Source of the DNA: Polyangium mundeleinium
GTDB lineage: Bacteria; Myxococcota_A; Polyangia; Polyangiales; Polyangiaceae
Reading direction: 5' to 3'
Assembly (NCBI RefSeq): GCF_028369105.1
Contig: NZ_JAQNDO010000001.1
Coordinates: 12,742,501 to 12,806,500 of the forward strand
Length of the DNA stretch: 64,000 nt
Positions 8,371 to 17,237 of the stretch are shown here, in pieces. How positions within the stretch are numbered: the first letter of the stretch is position 1; each line of letters starts with the position of its first letter. The translations under genes and the position numbers were made by a program. Under the pieces are notes generated by a model. That model was not told where the DNA came from and did not search any database. It saw only the letters and a list, made by a program, of their open reading frames with translations.

Positions 8371-9185
8371 ATGAAACGAAAGAATGCTTTCTACTCGTTG
8401 ACCGCTGTCTTGACGACGCTCATCGCGGTGGGCTGCATGAACGCCGCGACCCCCGAAGACGAGGCGCAGGAGCTCGGGACGGCCGAAGGTCGTCTGGATT
8501 GCGCGGACGTCGACTACGATTACGTGTGCACAGCTTACGACAACTGCCCGTACGTGGCGAACGCGAACCAGGCGGACATCGATTACGACAAGGTCGGCGA
8601 CGTCTGCGACAACTGCAAGTACGTCGCAAACGCGGACCAGGCGGACGCCGATTACGACGGCATCGGAGACGCCTGCGACAACTGCCCGGGCACGGCGAAC
8701 AAGGACCAGTACGACGCCGATTACGACGGCATCGGCGACGCCTGCGACAACTGCAAGTACACGCAGAACCCCTACCAGGAAGACGCCGATTACGACAGGT
8801 CGGCGATGTCTGCGACAACTGCGTGTACGTGGCGAACCCCGCGCAGAGGGACGACGACGACGACGGCATCGGCAACGCCTGCGAGTACGGCTGCACGGGC
8901 GACAGCGATTACGACGGCGTCTGCAACAACGTCGACGAGTGTCCCTACACGAAGTACGACACGGCGCCCGACGGCCTGAACCCGAACAACTCCATCTGGA
9001 CGAGCAAGAGCGGCCTGAAGTTCGAAATCGGCGCGCCGAATGGCCCCAACTTCGACTTCACCATGAAGGACACCGCGGGCTGCTCCTGCGCGCAGATCAT
9101 CAAGGAGCTCAACCTCGGCGCGGGCCACAAGAAGCACGGCTGCAGCCCGAGCGCCATGCAGACCTGGATCGGGTCCGTCTACTGA
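8371..9185 (+). pseudogene. TSP3-repeat lipoprotein paralogue, single-base deletion
   Basis: The start at 8371 gives [22 protein letters not shown] (lipobox Cys22), with the start context cgcatgaaacga shared with the second paralogue. Several units of the form DNCxYxxNxxQxDxDYDxxGDxCD follow, with Asp-Tyr replacing Asp-Gly in many loops. At 8791-8800 the sequence gattacgacaggtcggcg should read gattacgacaaggtcggcg, as it does at 8581-8597 in the same gene. One A is therefore missing. Beyond it the family sequence resumes in the other frame to the TGA at 9183 (GDVCDNC ... GCSCAQI ... KKHGCSPSAMQTWI). The protein would be truncated unless the shift is an assembly error or is bypassed. Confidence 0.75.
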
Positions 9186-9210
9186 CGCACTCTCGATCCT
9201 CCTGAATCAA

Positions 9211-9239
9211 CGCGCGGGGCGGCAAGACTGCCCCGCGCG
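9211..9239. terminator. GC-rich hairpin between convergent genes
   Basis: A perfect 10-bp stem, cgcgcggggc pairing with gccccgcgcg, with a 9-nt loop. It lies between the stop codons of the third TSP3 gene and the convergent Nudix gene and could serve both strands. No T-run follows, so intrinsic termination is likely but not certain. Confidence 0.6.
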
Positions 9240-9243
9240 CCCT

Positions 9244-9663
9244 TCACCCGCGCGCCCGCGCCGCGAGCGCGATCCTCCCGAGCTGCGCCACGTTCGGCGG
9301 CCCGCCGACGTCGTCGAAATGCGTCACCCAGCGCCACTCCTCGAATTCGTCATTCGGGTGCACCTCGTCCGTGTCCACGTCGGCCACGAACACGAAGTTC
9401 AAGTGAATCCCCTTGCTCCCGGCCGGGTGCTCCTCGTAGCCGATGAACCCCGGCGGCGTCCCGTCGACGTCGCTCACCACGGGAAACCGACCGACGAGCC
9501 CCGTCTCTTCGCGCAGCTCGCGCGCGGCCGCTTCGAGCGGCGTCTCGTCGGGCAGCATCTCTCCGCCCGGCGGCAGCCAGATTCCGAGCCGCCGGTGGCG
9601 GATCAAGAGAATGCGGCCTTCATACCGCGGATACACGGCGACGGAAAATGCGCGGCGGGTCAT
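9244..9663 (-). CDS. Nudix hydrolase
   Basis: A 139-residue single-domain Nudix protein. The Nudix box is complete (GX5EX7REUXEEXGU): it begins GGEMLPDE, runs through [12 protein letters not shown], and supplies the metal-binding glutamates. Such enzymes hydrolyse nucleoside diphosphates linked to another group. The substrate cannot be told from the sequence. The gene converges on the TSP3 gene across a hairpin and is 16 bp downstream of the lipoprotein gene at 9680, so the two are probably cotranscribed. Confidence 0.9.
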   Translation of the reverse strand: MTRRAFSVAVYPRYEGRILLIRHRRLGIWLPPGGEMLPDETPLEAAARELREETGLVGRFPVVSDVDGTPPGFIGYEEHPAGSKGIHLNFVFVADVDTDEVHPNDEFEEWRWVTHFDDVGGPPNVAQLGRIALAARARG

Positions 9664-9679
9664 TCGCTCGTCCTCCCCT

Positions 9680-10285
9680 TCATTTTCCGTGCACGATCGT
9701 GGCGGCGCAATGCCCTTCGAGCACCGGTTTTCCCCCGGAGAGCGCTCGCTCGACGCACGCCTTCACCTTCGGGCTGCCCGCTGCTTGCACTTCGGCCACC
9801 TTCCCGCCGCGCGCCTTCCATACCACGCGCGTCTCCGTCCCGGCGGGCGCGCACGCGTCGAGCGCTTTTTTCTGCGGCGACATCCATGCAGTCACCAGCA
9901 CCGCCCCGAGCAGCGCCATTCCGCCGCCCTCGGTCTTGCACTGAATGTCCTTCGCCATGAGCCCGTCCGCTTCGAGCTGCCCGATCGACAGGTTCGCGCC
10001 CGGCACGTCCGACGCTGCCGCGGCTTTGCCGTCCGCCGGGGGTGCGGGTTTTTCCTCGGTCGTCGGGGATGCCTTGGGGCTCGGTTTGTCTTCGCTCGCC
10101 GCGGGGCTCTCTCCGGGCTCCGGCCCGTGATCGGCCTCGGGAGGCGGGGGCGGCGCTTCTTCTCGCTCCGCGGCGCTGCTCGACGGTGCGAACTCCGGCG
10201 GCGGAGACGACGCACTCTCACCGCCGCAGGCGGGAAACAGACAACCAGCAACGGCCAAAACGATTCCGGGGGCTCGAAGGTTCAT
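9680..10285 (-). CDS. Putative lipoprotein of unknown function
   Basis: A 201-residue protein with a short N-terminal hydrophobic stretch and two possible lipobox cysteines (VAGC at 15, FPAC at 20). Residues ~25-85 are a low-complexity Pro/Glu/Ala/Ser linker of the kind that spans periplasm or cell wall. The C-terminal ~110 residues form a small domain with four cysteines (in IQCKTE, LDACAP, VKACVE and EGHCAA), compatible with two disulfides. No known family is recognised. The start has GAACC-type context only; divergence from the gene at 10327 is across about 40 bp, so promoters must overlap. Confidence 0.65.
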   Translation of the reverse strand: MNLRAPGIVLAVAGCLFPACGGESASSPPPEFAPSSSAAEREEAPPPPPEADHGPEPGESPAASEDKPSPKASPTTEEKPAPPADGKAAAASDVPGANLSIGQLEADGLMAKDIQCKTEGGGMALLGAVLVTAWMSPQKKALDACAPAGTETRVVWKARGGKVAEVQAAGSPKVKACVERALSGGKPVLEGHCAATIVHGK

Positions 10286-10326
10286 GAGGGCGTCCGCAGC
10301 CTACCAGCCCGTGCCATGATTGGGCC

Positions 10327-10914
10327 ATGAGAATGACCCTTGCCCTTCCTTCGCTCCTCCTCGCCCTCGCGGCGTCGACCACGACGAGCACCTCGGCGCG
10401 CGCCGACGACGCCCCCGATGTCGACGTCGACGACCTGCGCACCTTCAAACGCCGCCGGTTTCCGCTCCTGCCCACCGCCGGCCTCGTCCTCGGCCCGAGC
10501 TTCGGCGCTCCGACGACGCGCTTCCTCGGCGGCGCCTGGCTCGGCGCGGCCCACTACCCCATGTCGGGACCCCATACGTTTTTCTGGTCCCTCGCCGGGG
10601 CCCTCGAGGTCCAGAGCGCCGGCGACGAGATCGCCTTGCCTTGGGGCGTCGACCTCCGTATCGGCTCCGCCTGGTTCAGCGCGACGCGCCGTTATCTCCT
10701 CCAGGGCACCGTCTACCTCCTCGGCGGCTACCGCTTCGCCTCGGCCCTCGACATCGGCTCGGCGCGTTTCGGCATCGGCGCCTCCTCCCCGGCGTTTTTC
10801 CTGAGCGCGGTGCGCACGATCTTCCTGCCGGTCCCCTCCACGCTGGAGCTCGTCGGCGTCGTGCCCCGCGACGCGCCCGCGCGGTTCGAGCTCCGCTTCG
10901 GCTGGTCTTACTGA
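10327..10914 (+). CDS. Secreted protein, possible small outer-membrane beta-barrel
   Basis: A 195-residue protein with a Sec signal peptide (cleavage likely after SARA, residue ~25). The mature part has alternating aromatic/small segments and ends in FELRFGWSY; a C-terminal aromatic after a beta strand is typical of outer-membrane barrels. No named family is recognised. The divergent lipoprotein gene lies 41 bp upstream. Barrel structure is inferred from composition only. Confidence 0.6.
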   Translation: MRMTLALPSLLLALAASTTTSTSARADDAPDVDVDDLRTFKRRRFPLLPTAGLVLGPSFGAPTTRFLGGAWLGAAHYPMSGPHTFFWSLAGALEVQSAGDEIALPWGVDLRIGSAWFSATRRYLLQGTVYLLGGYRFASALDIGSARFGIGASSPAFFLSAVRTIFLPVPSTLELVGVVPRDAPARFELRFGWSY

Positions 10915-11331
10915 TCACGCCCGAGGCTTCGCCCACGACCTTCGAGAACGCGTCACGGACCGCCGCAGCACGCGGACGAGCAGCGCGTCAACGGCCATGA
11001 GGCCCTTCAAGCAGAAGACCGAGCCTCGCGCGGCGGCCCCTGTTGCATGTATCAAAAACCACACACGTTCCCCGGATCCGGGTCGTCGCGAGCAATCATT
11101 GCAGCACATACAAAACGTCCGTCCCTGGTGCAGCAATCTGCTTCTGATCGGCCTGTGGCCCGCATTCCGAATGCGCGCGCAGACGGCTGTGCACTTGCCG
11201 GCTCGGCAAACCATCGAATCAACCGAGGCCAACGATGGGACGCGCGCCGGGCGCGCGAGCACGCTTCTGCTCGATGCAAAGTGGTTCCCGCCCGCCGCGG
11301 CTCCAGGTAAGCTCTTCGCTGGAGAACCTTC
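10915..11331. other. Intergenic region
   Basis: No gene, RNA or repeat is supported. Short frames in this stretch lack domain-like sequence. The part next to 11332 (ctggagaaccttc) presumably contains the leader of the beta-helix lipoprotein gene. Confidence 0.45.
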
Positions 11332-12471
11332 ATGATCGTCAGAAACTCGCGCACTTCTTCGTTGATCCGGTCGTTCCTTTCGGGCTCGGGTGTCGTCTCC
11401 TTGACGGCCCTCTTGCTCGCGCTCCCCATCGTCTCCGCGTGTGGGGATGGCTCGAGTGGTGCGGGGGGTTCGGGCGCCACCGGCGCCTCGGGCGGCGCGG
11501 GTGGCATAGGAGGATCCGGCGGCATGGGCGGCGAGGGCGGCATGGGCGGTGGTCCGCCGGCCGATCCTTGCAAGTGGCCGCATGACGTCGTGGTCGAGGT
11601 CGCCGACGCGGCCGCCTTGACAGACGCGCTCTCCAAGGCCACGCCCGGCCAGCTCATCCGCCTCGCGCCGGGCACCTATGCCGACACGTTCGACCTCGAG
11701 CTCGTGAGCGGAACCGCGGAAAAACCCATCGTCGTCTGCGGCCCGCGCGACGCGATCCTCGACACGAGCGCCATGCCCTCGAACACCGGCCTCCGCTTGC
11801 TCCAGGTGAACCATTGGGTCGTCTCGGGCATCACGATCATGGGCGGCCGCAAGGGCATCTACGTCGACGGATCGAGCGACAACATCCTCTCGAACCTCTT
11901 CGTGCACGACGTCGGAGAAATGGCCATTCAGCTCCGCAATGGGGCCAGCCGCAACACGATCGAGTATTGCGAAATCACGAACACGGGCCGCACCGTGCCG
12001 GATTCGGCGGAGGGCGTCTACGTGGGCAGCGACGACAGCGCCTGGCCGTCTCCGGACATGCCGGACGCCTGCGACGGCACGAAGATCCTCTGGAACAAGT
12101 TCGGCCCCGGGATCCAGACCGAGCACGTCGACCTCAAGGAGGGCACGCAGGGCGGCGAGATCCGCGGAAATACCTTCGACGGCGAGGGCCTCACGCCCGA
12201 CGGCTCGGAGGACGCATGGGTGGCCGTCACGGGCAACAAGTACCTCTTCGCGGAGAACATCGGCGACAAGAGCCCGAAGGACGGCTTCGTCGTGCGCCAG
12301 GCGACGATGGGCTGGGGCAACGACAACGTGTTCGAGAAAAACACGGCCAATGGCATCAACAATCCGAACCTCGGCATCAACATCGGTCCTGGCACGACGG
12401 GCTCGATCGTGAAATGCGACAACAAGTTCACCGGCACGGGCATGCTCTCGAACATCGAATGCACGAATTGA
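11332..12471 (+). CDS. Lipoprotein with Gly-rich linker and right-handed parallel beta-helix
   Basis: A 379-residue protein with a signal peptide and lipobox cysteine (VSAC, Cys37). A ~35-residue Gly/Ala/Met-rich linker follows. From residue ~85 come regular coils of 20-25 residues with short beta segments (LAPGTYADTF, VSGITIMGGRKGIYVDG, LSNLFVHDVGEMAIQL, NTIEYCEITNTGR) that mark a parallel beta-helix, as in polysaccharide lyases and carbohydrate-binding surface proteins. Lyase activity is possible but no catalytic triad can be assigned. It stands alone between two intergenic gaps. Surface anchorage on the cell is the likely location. Confidence 0.8.
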   Translation: MIVRNSRTSSLIRSFLSGSGVVSLTALLLALPIVSACGDGSSGAGGSGATGASGGAGGIGGSGGMGGEGGMGGGPPADPCKWPHDVVVEVADAAALTDALSKATPGQLIRLAPGTYADTFDLELVSGTAEKPIVVCGPRDAILDTSAMPSNTGLRLLQVNHWVVSGITIMGGRKGIYVDGSSDNILSNLFVHDVGEMAIQLRNGASRNTIEYCEITNTGRTVPDSAEGVYVGSDDSAWPSPDMPDACDGTKILWNKFGPGIQTEHVDLKEGTQGGEIRGNTFDGEGLTPDGSEDAWVAVTGNKYLFAENIGDKSPKDGFVVRQATMGWGNDNVFEKNTANGINNPNLGINIGPGTTGSIVKCDNKFTGTGMLSNIECTN

Positions 12472-12590
12472 GGCGCGCCGCGCCCATTTCGACGCCCCTC
12501 CCGGGTCCGGCTCGCTGGATCGCTCTGCGCGGGATCCTCCTTGCGCCGATCGAGCGAGCCGGGTAAAACCCTCGCCGAGACGTCCCCGTC

Positions 12591-13094
12591 ATGAAGGCGA
12601 AACACCTGCGCATCCGGATCGAGCAATGCTTGGCCCTCGCCAAGGCGTCGAACTGCCCCCGCCGCAAGTTCGGCGCCCTCCTGCTCGACCCCGACCGCAA
12701 CGTCATCCTGATGGACGGCTACAACGGCGGCCCGCGCGGCGGCGGCGACCTCTGCGGCGGCGACGTGTGCCTGCGAGACAGCATGCAGATCCCGAGCGGC
12801 ACGCGCATGGAGATCGGCTGCCACCACGCCGAGATGAACGTCGTCTGCAACGCTGCCGCGAGCGGCGTGGCCACGCGGGGCGCCTGGATCATCGTCACGG
12901 GCGAGCCGTGCATCCTGTGTGCCAAGCTCATCCACCACGCGGGCATCACGAAGGTCATCGTGGTGGCCGAGGGGTATGCGGGCGAGAACGGCGTGGAGTA
13001 TTTGACCCGCCATGGAATCGCCGTGGAAACGACGGAGGGCCCGAAAGATCCGCGCCTCTTGGGCGCGACCGAGGGCGAGGGCGGCCCCGCTTGA
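12591..13094 (+). CDS. Deoxycytidylate (dCMP) deaminase family protein
   Basis: A 167-residue zinc-dependent deaminase. The HAE motif (residues 79-81, in HHAEMNVV) and the PCILC motif (Cys107, Cys110) supply the three zinc ligands and the catalytic Glu. The KASNCPRRKFGALLLD and YNGGPRG segments near the N-terminus are typical of dCMP deaminases of the ComEB type, which turn dCMP into dUMP for thymidylate synthesis. A cysteine-rich insert (DLCGGDVCLRD) is also usual in this group. Length is normal. The following gene starts 45 bp downstream and may be cotranscribed. Confidence 0.88.
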   Translation: MKAKHLRIRIEQCLALAKASNCPRRKFGALLLDPDRNVILMDGYNGGPRGGGDLCGGDVCLRDSMQIPSGTRMEIGCHHAEMNVVCNAAASGVATRGAWIIVTGEPCILCAKLIHHAGITKVIVVAEGYAGENGVEYLTRHGIAVETTEGPKDPRLLGATEGEGGPA

Positions 13095-13139
13095 CGGGCC
13101 GTTGACGGCCGCGCGGCCTGGGCTCTATCGTTATCTTTG

Positions 13140-14369
13140 ATGGGCCCGAACGACTTCGACAAGACCGCCGCCGACGCAACCATCGCGACGATCGAGCGCC
13201 TCCTCGCGCGCCACACCGATCGGACCGAGGAGGCGCGGATCCTCGACCTCCTCCGCGACGCCCGCCCCCGCGAGCTCGACCATCTCCTCGGGCGCCTCCC
13301 GCTCCAAAGGCTCGTCTCCAGCATCGACGACCGTGTCGTTGGTCCGGACAACCGCACCGCCCTCTTTCGCCTGCTCTGCGAGGAGCGGCTCGGCGACCTC
13401 TCCATCTCGACCCGCGCGGCGCTGATCTTCGCCCTCCAGCGGGGCCGCACCGACACCGCCGACGAAACGGCCCTCGGCCGCATCCTCCTCGGCACGCGTG
13501 GCGCGGAGCTCACCGACCTGAAGAACGCCATCGACGACGGCGGCGATTACCGCGACCTCCAGCAGCTCTTTTTTCGCGATCTCGACGACGACCTCCTCCG
13601 CGAAAAGCTCTTCGAGCATTTCCGCGTCGCGGCGACCCCCCGCGCCGATCTGAAGGTCCTCTCCGACATCGACGACACGCTCTATCCGAACTGGAAAGAC
13701 GCCCGTTATCCCCGCACGAAAGAACCCCGCCCCTACCCCGGCGTGCGCGCCTTCTACAACGAGCTCGACCTCGCGTTCTCCCCGCACGGCGACCTCGGCG
13801 ACCTCACCTTTCTCACGGCCCGCCCTGGTGATCGTGTCGGCTTCGGCGAGGGAATCACGCGCAAGCACCTTACGGCGCTCGGTCTCCCTCATGCCAAGGT
13901 CCTCACCGGCGATTTCGGCCACCTCGCCACGCACGACCTCATGGCCGACAAGAAATACGGAAGCTTCATCGAATACCGCAAGCTCTTCCCCGAATACACG
14001 TTCGTCTTTTGCGGCGACAGCGGCCAGGGCGACGCCATCGCCGGCGCTCGCATGATGGAGCACCCCGGCGACGGCATGCGGGCCGTCTTCATTCACGACG
14101 TCGTGAACACGGACGCGGAAGGCCGCGCCGCCTGGCGCGCGAAAGGCGTCGCCTTCAATGACACCTACATCGGCCACGCGCTCGACGCCCACGCGCTCGG
14201 CCTCCTCGATCGCGCCGCCCTCCGCCGCGTTGCCGACGCCGCCCTCCGCGACCTCCACGACGTCCCCTTCGACGACCTCGGCCAGCGCGAAGCCCGGTGG
14301 ACCGAGTTTCGCCGCGACATCGCGCGCGTGAATGCGCTCTTGCCGGAGGACGAACACCTCTCCCCTTAG
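13140..14369 (+). CDS. App1-like (DUF2183) phosphatase-domain protein
   Basis: A 409-residue protein counted from the ATG at 13140; a TTG immediately before it is a less likely start. The C-terminal half carries a HAD-type DxDxT signature, SDIDDT (residues 175-180), followed by PYPGVRAFY, LTFLTARP and FCGDSGQGDA. These match the App1/DUF2183 catalytic domain, known in yeast as a phosphatidate phosphatase. The N-terminal ~160 residues are helical and contain no recognised domain. Substrate in bacteria is unknown; lipid phosphate is an inference from the family. The gene is 45 bp after the dCMP deaminase gene. Confidence 0.8.
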   Translation: MGPNDFDKTAADATIATIERLLARHTDRTEEARILDLLRDARPRELDHLLGRLPLQRLVSSIDDRVVGPDNRTALFRLLCEERLGDLSISTRAALIFALQRGRTDTADETALGRILLGTRGAELTDLKNAIDDGGDYRDLQQLFFRDLDDDLLREKLFEHFRVAATPRADLKVLSDIDDTLYPNWKDARYPRTKEPRPYPGVRAFYNELDLAFSPHGDLGDLTFLTARPGDRVGFGEGITRKHLTALGLPHAKVLTGDFGHLATHDLMADKKYGSFIEYRKLFPEYTFVFCGDSGQGDAIAGARMMEHPGDGMRAVFIHDVVNTDAEGRAAWRAKGVAFNDTYIGHALDAHALGLLDRAALRRVADAALRDLHDVPFDDLGQREARWTEFRRDIARVNALLPEDEHLSP

Positions 14370-14410
14370 CCGCATTGCGGCATGCGGATCCCCCGTGATA
14401 CGGTCCGCGC

Positions 14411-17149
14411 ATGTTCGCCCGCTCGCTTCGCCTCGTTGGGGTTCTTCCTGCCGCACCGCTCCTCGGGCTCCTCGCCTGCGGGGGCGCGCCGCCTGCGCCC
14501 CCGCCCACGCCGCCCTCGTCCGTCGCCAAACCCGCCCCGCCCACGCCGCCCCCGGCGACCCCTTGCGAGACCGCGGACGCGCTGCGAAAGAAGGTCCCCG
14601 CGCTCCTGGGCAAAGGAAAGCTCGACCGCGCCGCGCGCGTGATGGCGCGCGTGCGAGAACTCTGCCCCGAACCGGCTCCGGAGGTGCTGGCCGAGGATCT
14701 GACGACGAGCGCCGAGCTCGCCGTCGAGCTGTACGATTTCACGTCCGCATACAAGCTCGCAACGAAGCTGCTCAGCATCCCCGGCGTGAGCGACGCCCAT
14801 AAGCAGCGATGGCAGACGGCCCGCGCGGCGGCCAACAAAACCGAAAAGAAGCTCGCGTCCCTGTCCGCGCCCGACATCACGAAGGTCGCGCTGCCGCTCG
14901 TCGCGCAAGCCGATGCCCTCGCGGCCAAGGGCGACGAGGCCTCGCTCCGCGCCGCGCGCGAGGCGTACCTCGGCGCCTTCGCGGCGCACCCGAATGGCCA
15001 GGCCGCGCTCGGCGCGGCCCTGGTGACGCGCAGGCTCGGCGACGCGGCCGAGGCGCAGAAACTCTTCGATCGTGCCTTCGGGCTGCTCGCCAGGACCGAA
15101 AAACGAACGCCCACGGTCGTCCTGCCAAACCGTTCCCTCGTCACGAGCTGGCTCGATTGGTCGAGCGACGGCCGCTTCCTCGCGCTCTCGCAAGGCGAGG
15201 CCGTCGGCGGTGGTGACATCGAGATCTCCCTCCTCGACGCGGAGACGAATCGCGAGCACCTCCACCTCTTTTTGCCCTGGGGCCAGGAGGACCACGTCGC
15301 GTTGTCGAGCGACGGCAAGCTCCTCGGCGCGAAGACCTCCTCGAAGGGGTTCGTCCTCGATATCGCCTCGCGCTTCATCGTGCGCGATCTCGACAATCTC
15401 CCCGTCTCGTACACGACCGCATTTTCGCCCGACCTCGGGCGCCTTGCGGCGGTGAAATACGACGAGGCCCTGATCCGCCAGTTCGCGCCGTGGTCCACGA
15501 TCGAGGTGAAGGACGGCTTGCCCGGCGAGGACGAGGAGGCGCGGCCCATCAGCGCAACGTTCTCTCCGGATGGCAAGACGCTCGCCATTCCCTACACCGA
15601 CGAGAAGGTCCGCCTCTGGAACATCGAAAAGCGCCGCGTCTCCGCGATCCTCGGGGGAAATCGTGGGCCCATCTGGCAGACGGCCTTTTCGCGAGATGGG
15701 AGCACCGTCGCCATTTCCACCGACAAGGGCGACGTGCAGCTCTCGGATCCGCGTAGCGGGGCCACGAAAAAGACGATCTCGGTCGCCGCGGACGACCCCG
15801 TCCATACGCTCGCCCTCTCGCCGGATGGCTCCCTCGTCGCCACGGCCAACATCGGCGGCGTCTCCGTGTGGGATGCAAAGACCGGGTCTGTCCGGACGAA
15901 ACTCGAGCAGTTCGTGTATTACGGGGACATTGCCTTCTCGCCCGACGGCCGCCGCCTCGCGGTCACCTGCGAGTCCGGTCCGGTCTGCGTGGTCGACGCG
16001 AACAACGGCGCCCTCTTGAAGAAGCTTCGCTTGCAAGACGCGGGCATAGGAGCGCTGTCGATTTCCACCGACGGAAAGACCCTGGTCGCGCGGCCCTGGG
16101 ACGGCGCCTTGCGGATCCTCGATCTCGAAAAGGGGACCCTGCGGAGCACCCAGCCGCTCTCCGACGACGAAGGCAACGTGGTCCTCTCGGGCGACGGAAA
16201 GCTCCTTGGCGGGGCGGGGAAGGGCATGCGCGTCTGGAACGCCGCGACGGGCGCCACGGTCCGCGAGGAGAAGTTCGTCGATCCTGCCCAGGCCTTCGCA
16301 TTCTCGCCCGATGGCACGTGGGCCGCCGTCGACATGGGCGATGCGATCCTCCTTTTTTCTCTGACGAAGACGAAGGCGCCGGCACGCTCTTTCCAGGGGC
16401 ACACGGGCTCGATCCGGGCCCTCTCGTTTTCCCTCGATGGAAAATACCTCGCCTCCGGCTCGCGCGACAAGACCGTGCGGATCTGGGATGTCGCCGCGGG
16501 CACCGAAAAACTCCGCTTGCCGGAGCACGGCGACGCCGTGACGGCCGTCGCGTTCTCCCCCGACGGAAAACTCCTCGCTTCGGGCTCCGCCGACAAGTCC
16601 GCGCGGGTATGGGACGCGACAACGGGTACGTCTCGCCAAACCTTTGTGGACAAGCACGCAGGCCGCACGGAGAGCGTCAACGAGCTCGCGTTCTCCCCCG
16701 ATGGCACACAGCTCGCCGTGGGCGGGTCCGACAATACCCTCCGGCTCTGGGACCTCGCGACTGGCGAGCCACGCGCCATGCAGAAGGCAGGCGCGAGCGT
16801 CTATTCCCTGGCCTTCACGCCCGACGGCCAATGGCTCGTCACGGGCTGGAGCGACGGGACGCTCCTTTTCCAGCGCTCCACGGGCGAGGGCCCGACTGCC
16901 AGGATCCATTTCCTCGACAAAGAGGACGCGGCCCACGTCCTCGACGGCGAAGGCCACGCCGATTTCCTCGGCAAAAACCCCTGCGCCGCCCGCGCCCGCC
17001 TCCACTGCCGCGCCGGCCGCTTCGGAATGCCGTTCGACCTCTGCGAGGAGCGCGCGTTCACGAGCGGCCTGCTCGCCACGATCCTCGCCGGAAAGCCCGC
17101 CGGAGGCGACCCCTCGCACGAGGACGATCCCCCGCGTTGCGCCCGCTGA
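14411..17149 (+). CDS. WD40-repeat lipoprotein
   Basis: A 912-residue protein with a lipoprotein signal (LLAC, Cys23) and a Pro/Ala-rich linker. A helical region of ~180 residues resembling tetratricopeptide-like packing precedes a long array of WD40-like blades. Recurrent blade motifs include AFSPDGxxLA and the classical SGSRDKTVRIWD and SGSADKSARVWD near the C-terminal third. Two seven-bladed propellers would fit the length. The last ~60 residues contain five cysteines (segments KNPCAARARLHC and FDLCEERAF), as in other myxobacterial WD40 proteins. It probably serves as a surface or periplasmic protein scaffold. The SWIM-protein gene starts 88 bp downstream, so it could head that operon, but this is unproven. 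Confidence 0.82.
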   Translation: MFARSLRLVGVLPAAPLLGLLACGGAPPAPPPTPPSSVAKPAPPTPPPATPCETADALRKKVPALLGKGKLDRAARVMARVRELCPEPAPEVLAEDLTTSAELAVELYDFTSAYKLATKLLSIPGVSDAHKQRWQTARAAANKTEKKLASLSAPDITKVALPLVAQADALAAKGDEASLRAAREAYLGAFAAHPNGQAALGAALVTRRLGDAAEAQKLFDRAFGLLARTEKRTPTVVLPNRSLVTSWLDWSSDGRFLALSQGEAVGGGDIEISLLDAETNREHLHLFLPWGQEDHVALSSDGKLLGAKTSSKGFVLDIASRFIVRDLDNLPVSYTTAFSPDLGRLAAVKYDEALIRQFAPWSTIEVKDGLPGEDEEARPISATFSPDGKTLAIPYTDEKVRLWNIEKRRVSAILGGNRGPIWQTAFSRDGSTVAISTDKGDVQLSDPRSGATKKTISVAADDPVHTLALSPDGSLVATANIGGVSVWDAKTGSVRTKLEQFVYYGDIAFSPDGRRLAVTCESGPVCVVDANNGALLKKLRLQDAGIGALSISTDGKTLVARPWDGALRILDLEKGTLRSTQPLSDDEGNVVLSGDGKLLGGAGKGMRVWNAATGATVREEKFVDPAQAFAFSPDGTWAAVDMGDAILLFSLTKTKAPARSFQGHTGSIRALSFSLDGKYLASGSRDKTVRIWDVAAGTEKLRLPEHGDAVTAVAFSPDGKLLASGSADKSARVWDATTGTSRQTFVDKHAGRTESVNELAFSPDGTQLAVGGSDNTLRLWDLATGEPRAMQKAGASVYSLAFTPDGQWLVTGWSDGTLLFQRSTGEGPTARIHFLDKEDAAHVLDGEGHADFLGKNPCAARARLHCRAGRFGMPFDLCEERAFTSGLLATILAGKPAGGDPSHEDDPPRCAR

Positions 17150-17237
17150 ACCGGTTCGTCCTCGCCCGGACTTTTCCTGTCACACCTCTCCAAACTCCCC
17201 CTCCCCACGTCGGCGTCCTTCTGGTACGGTCCGATGC

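Noticed and set aside
8325-8790. Alternative frame through the third TSP3 gene as an independent protein
   Set aside because: Before the frameshift this frame is Arg-rich and meaningless; only its part after 8797 is family sequence.
7803-9185. Programmed ribosomal frameshifting in the TSP3 paralogues
   Set aside because: No slippery heptamer or downstream structure is evident at 8104 or 8797, and the internal repeat shows a simple missing A; mutation or assembly error is more likely.
14366-17119. Very long antisense open frame (over 900 codons) opposite the WD40 gene
   Set aside because: Low-complexity Arg/Glu/Gly sequence with no domain; the plus strand encodes a clear WD40 protein. Long antisense frames are expected at this GC content.
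16644-17237. Upstream extension of the SWIM-protein frame
   Set aside because: It overlaps the WD40 gene in another frame and is Ser/Pro/Arg-rich; the ATG at 17238 begins a proper protein.
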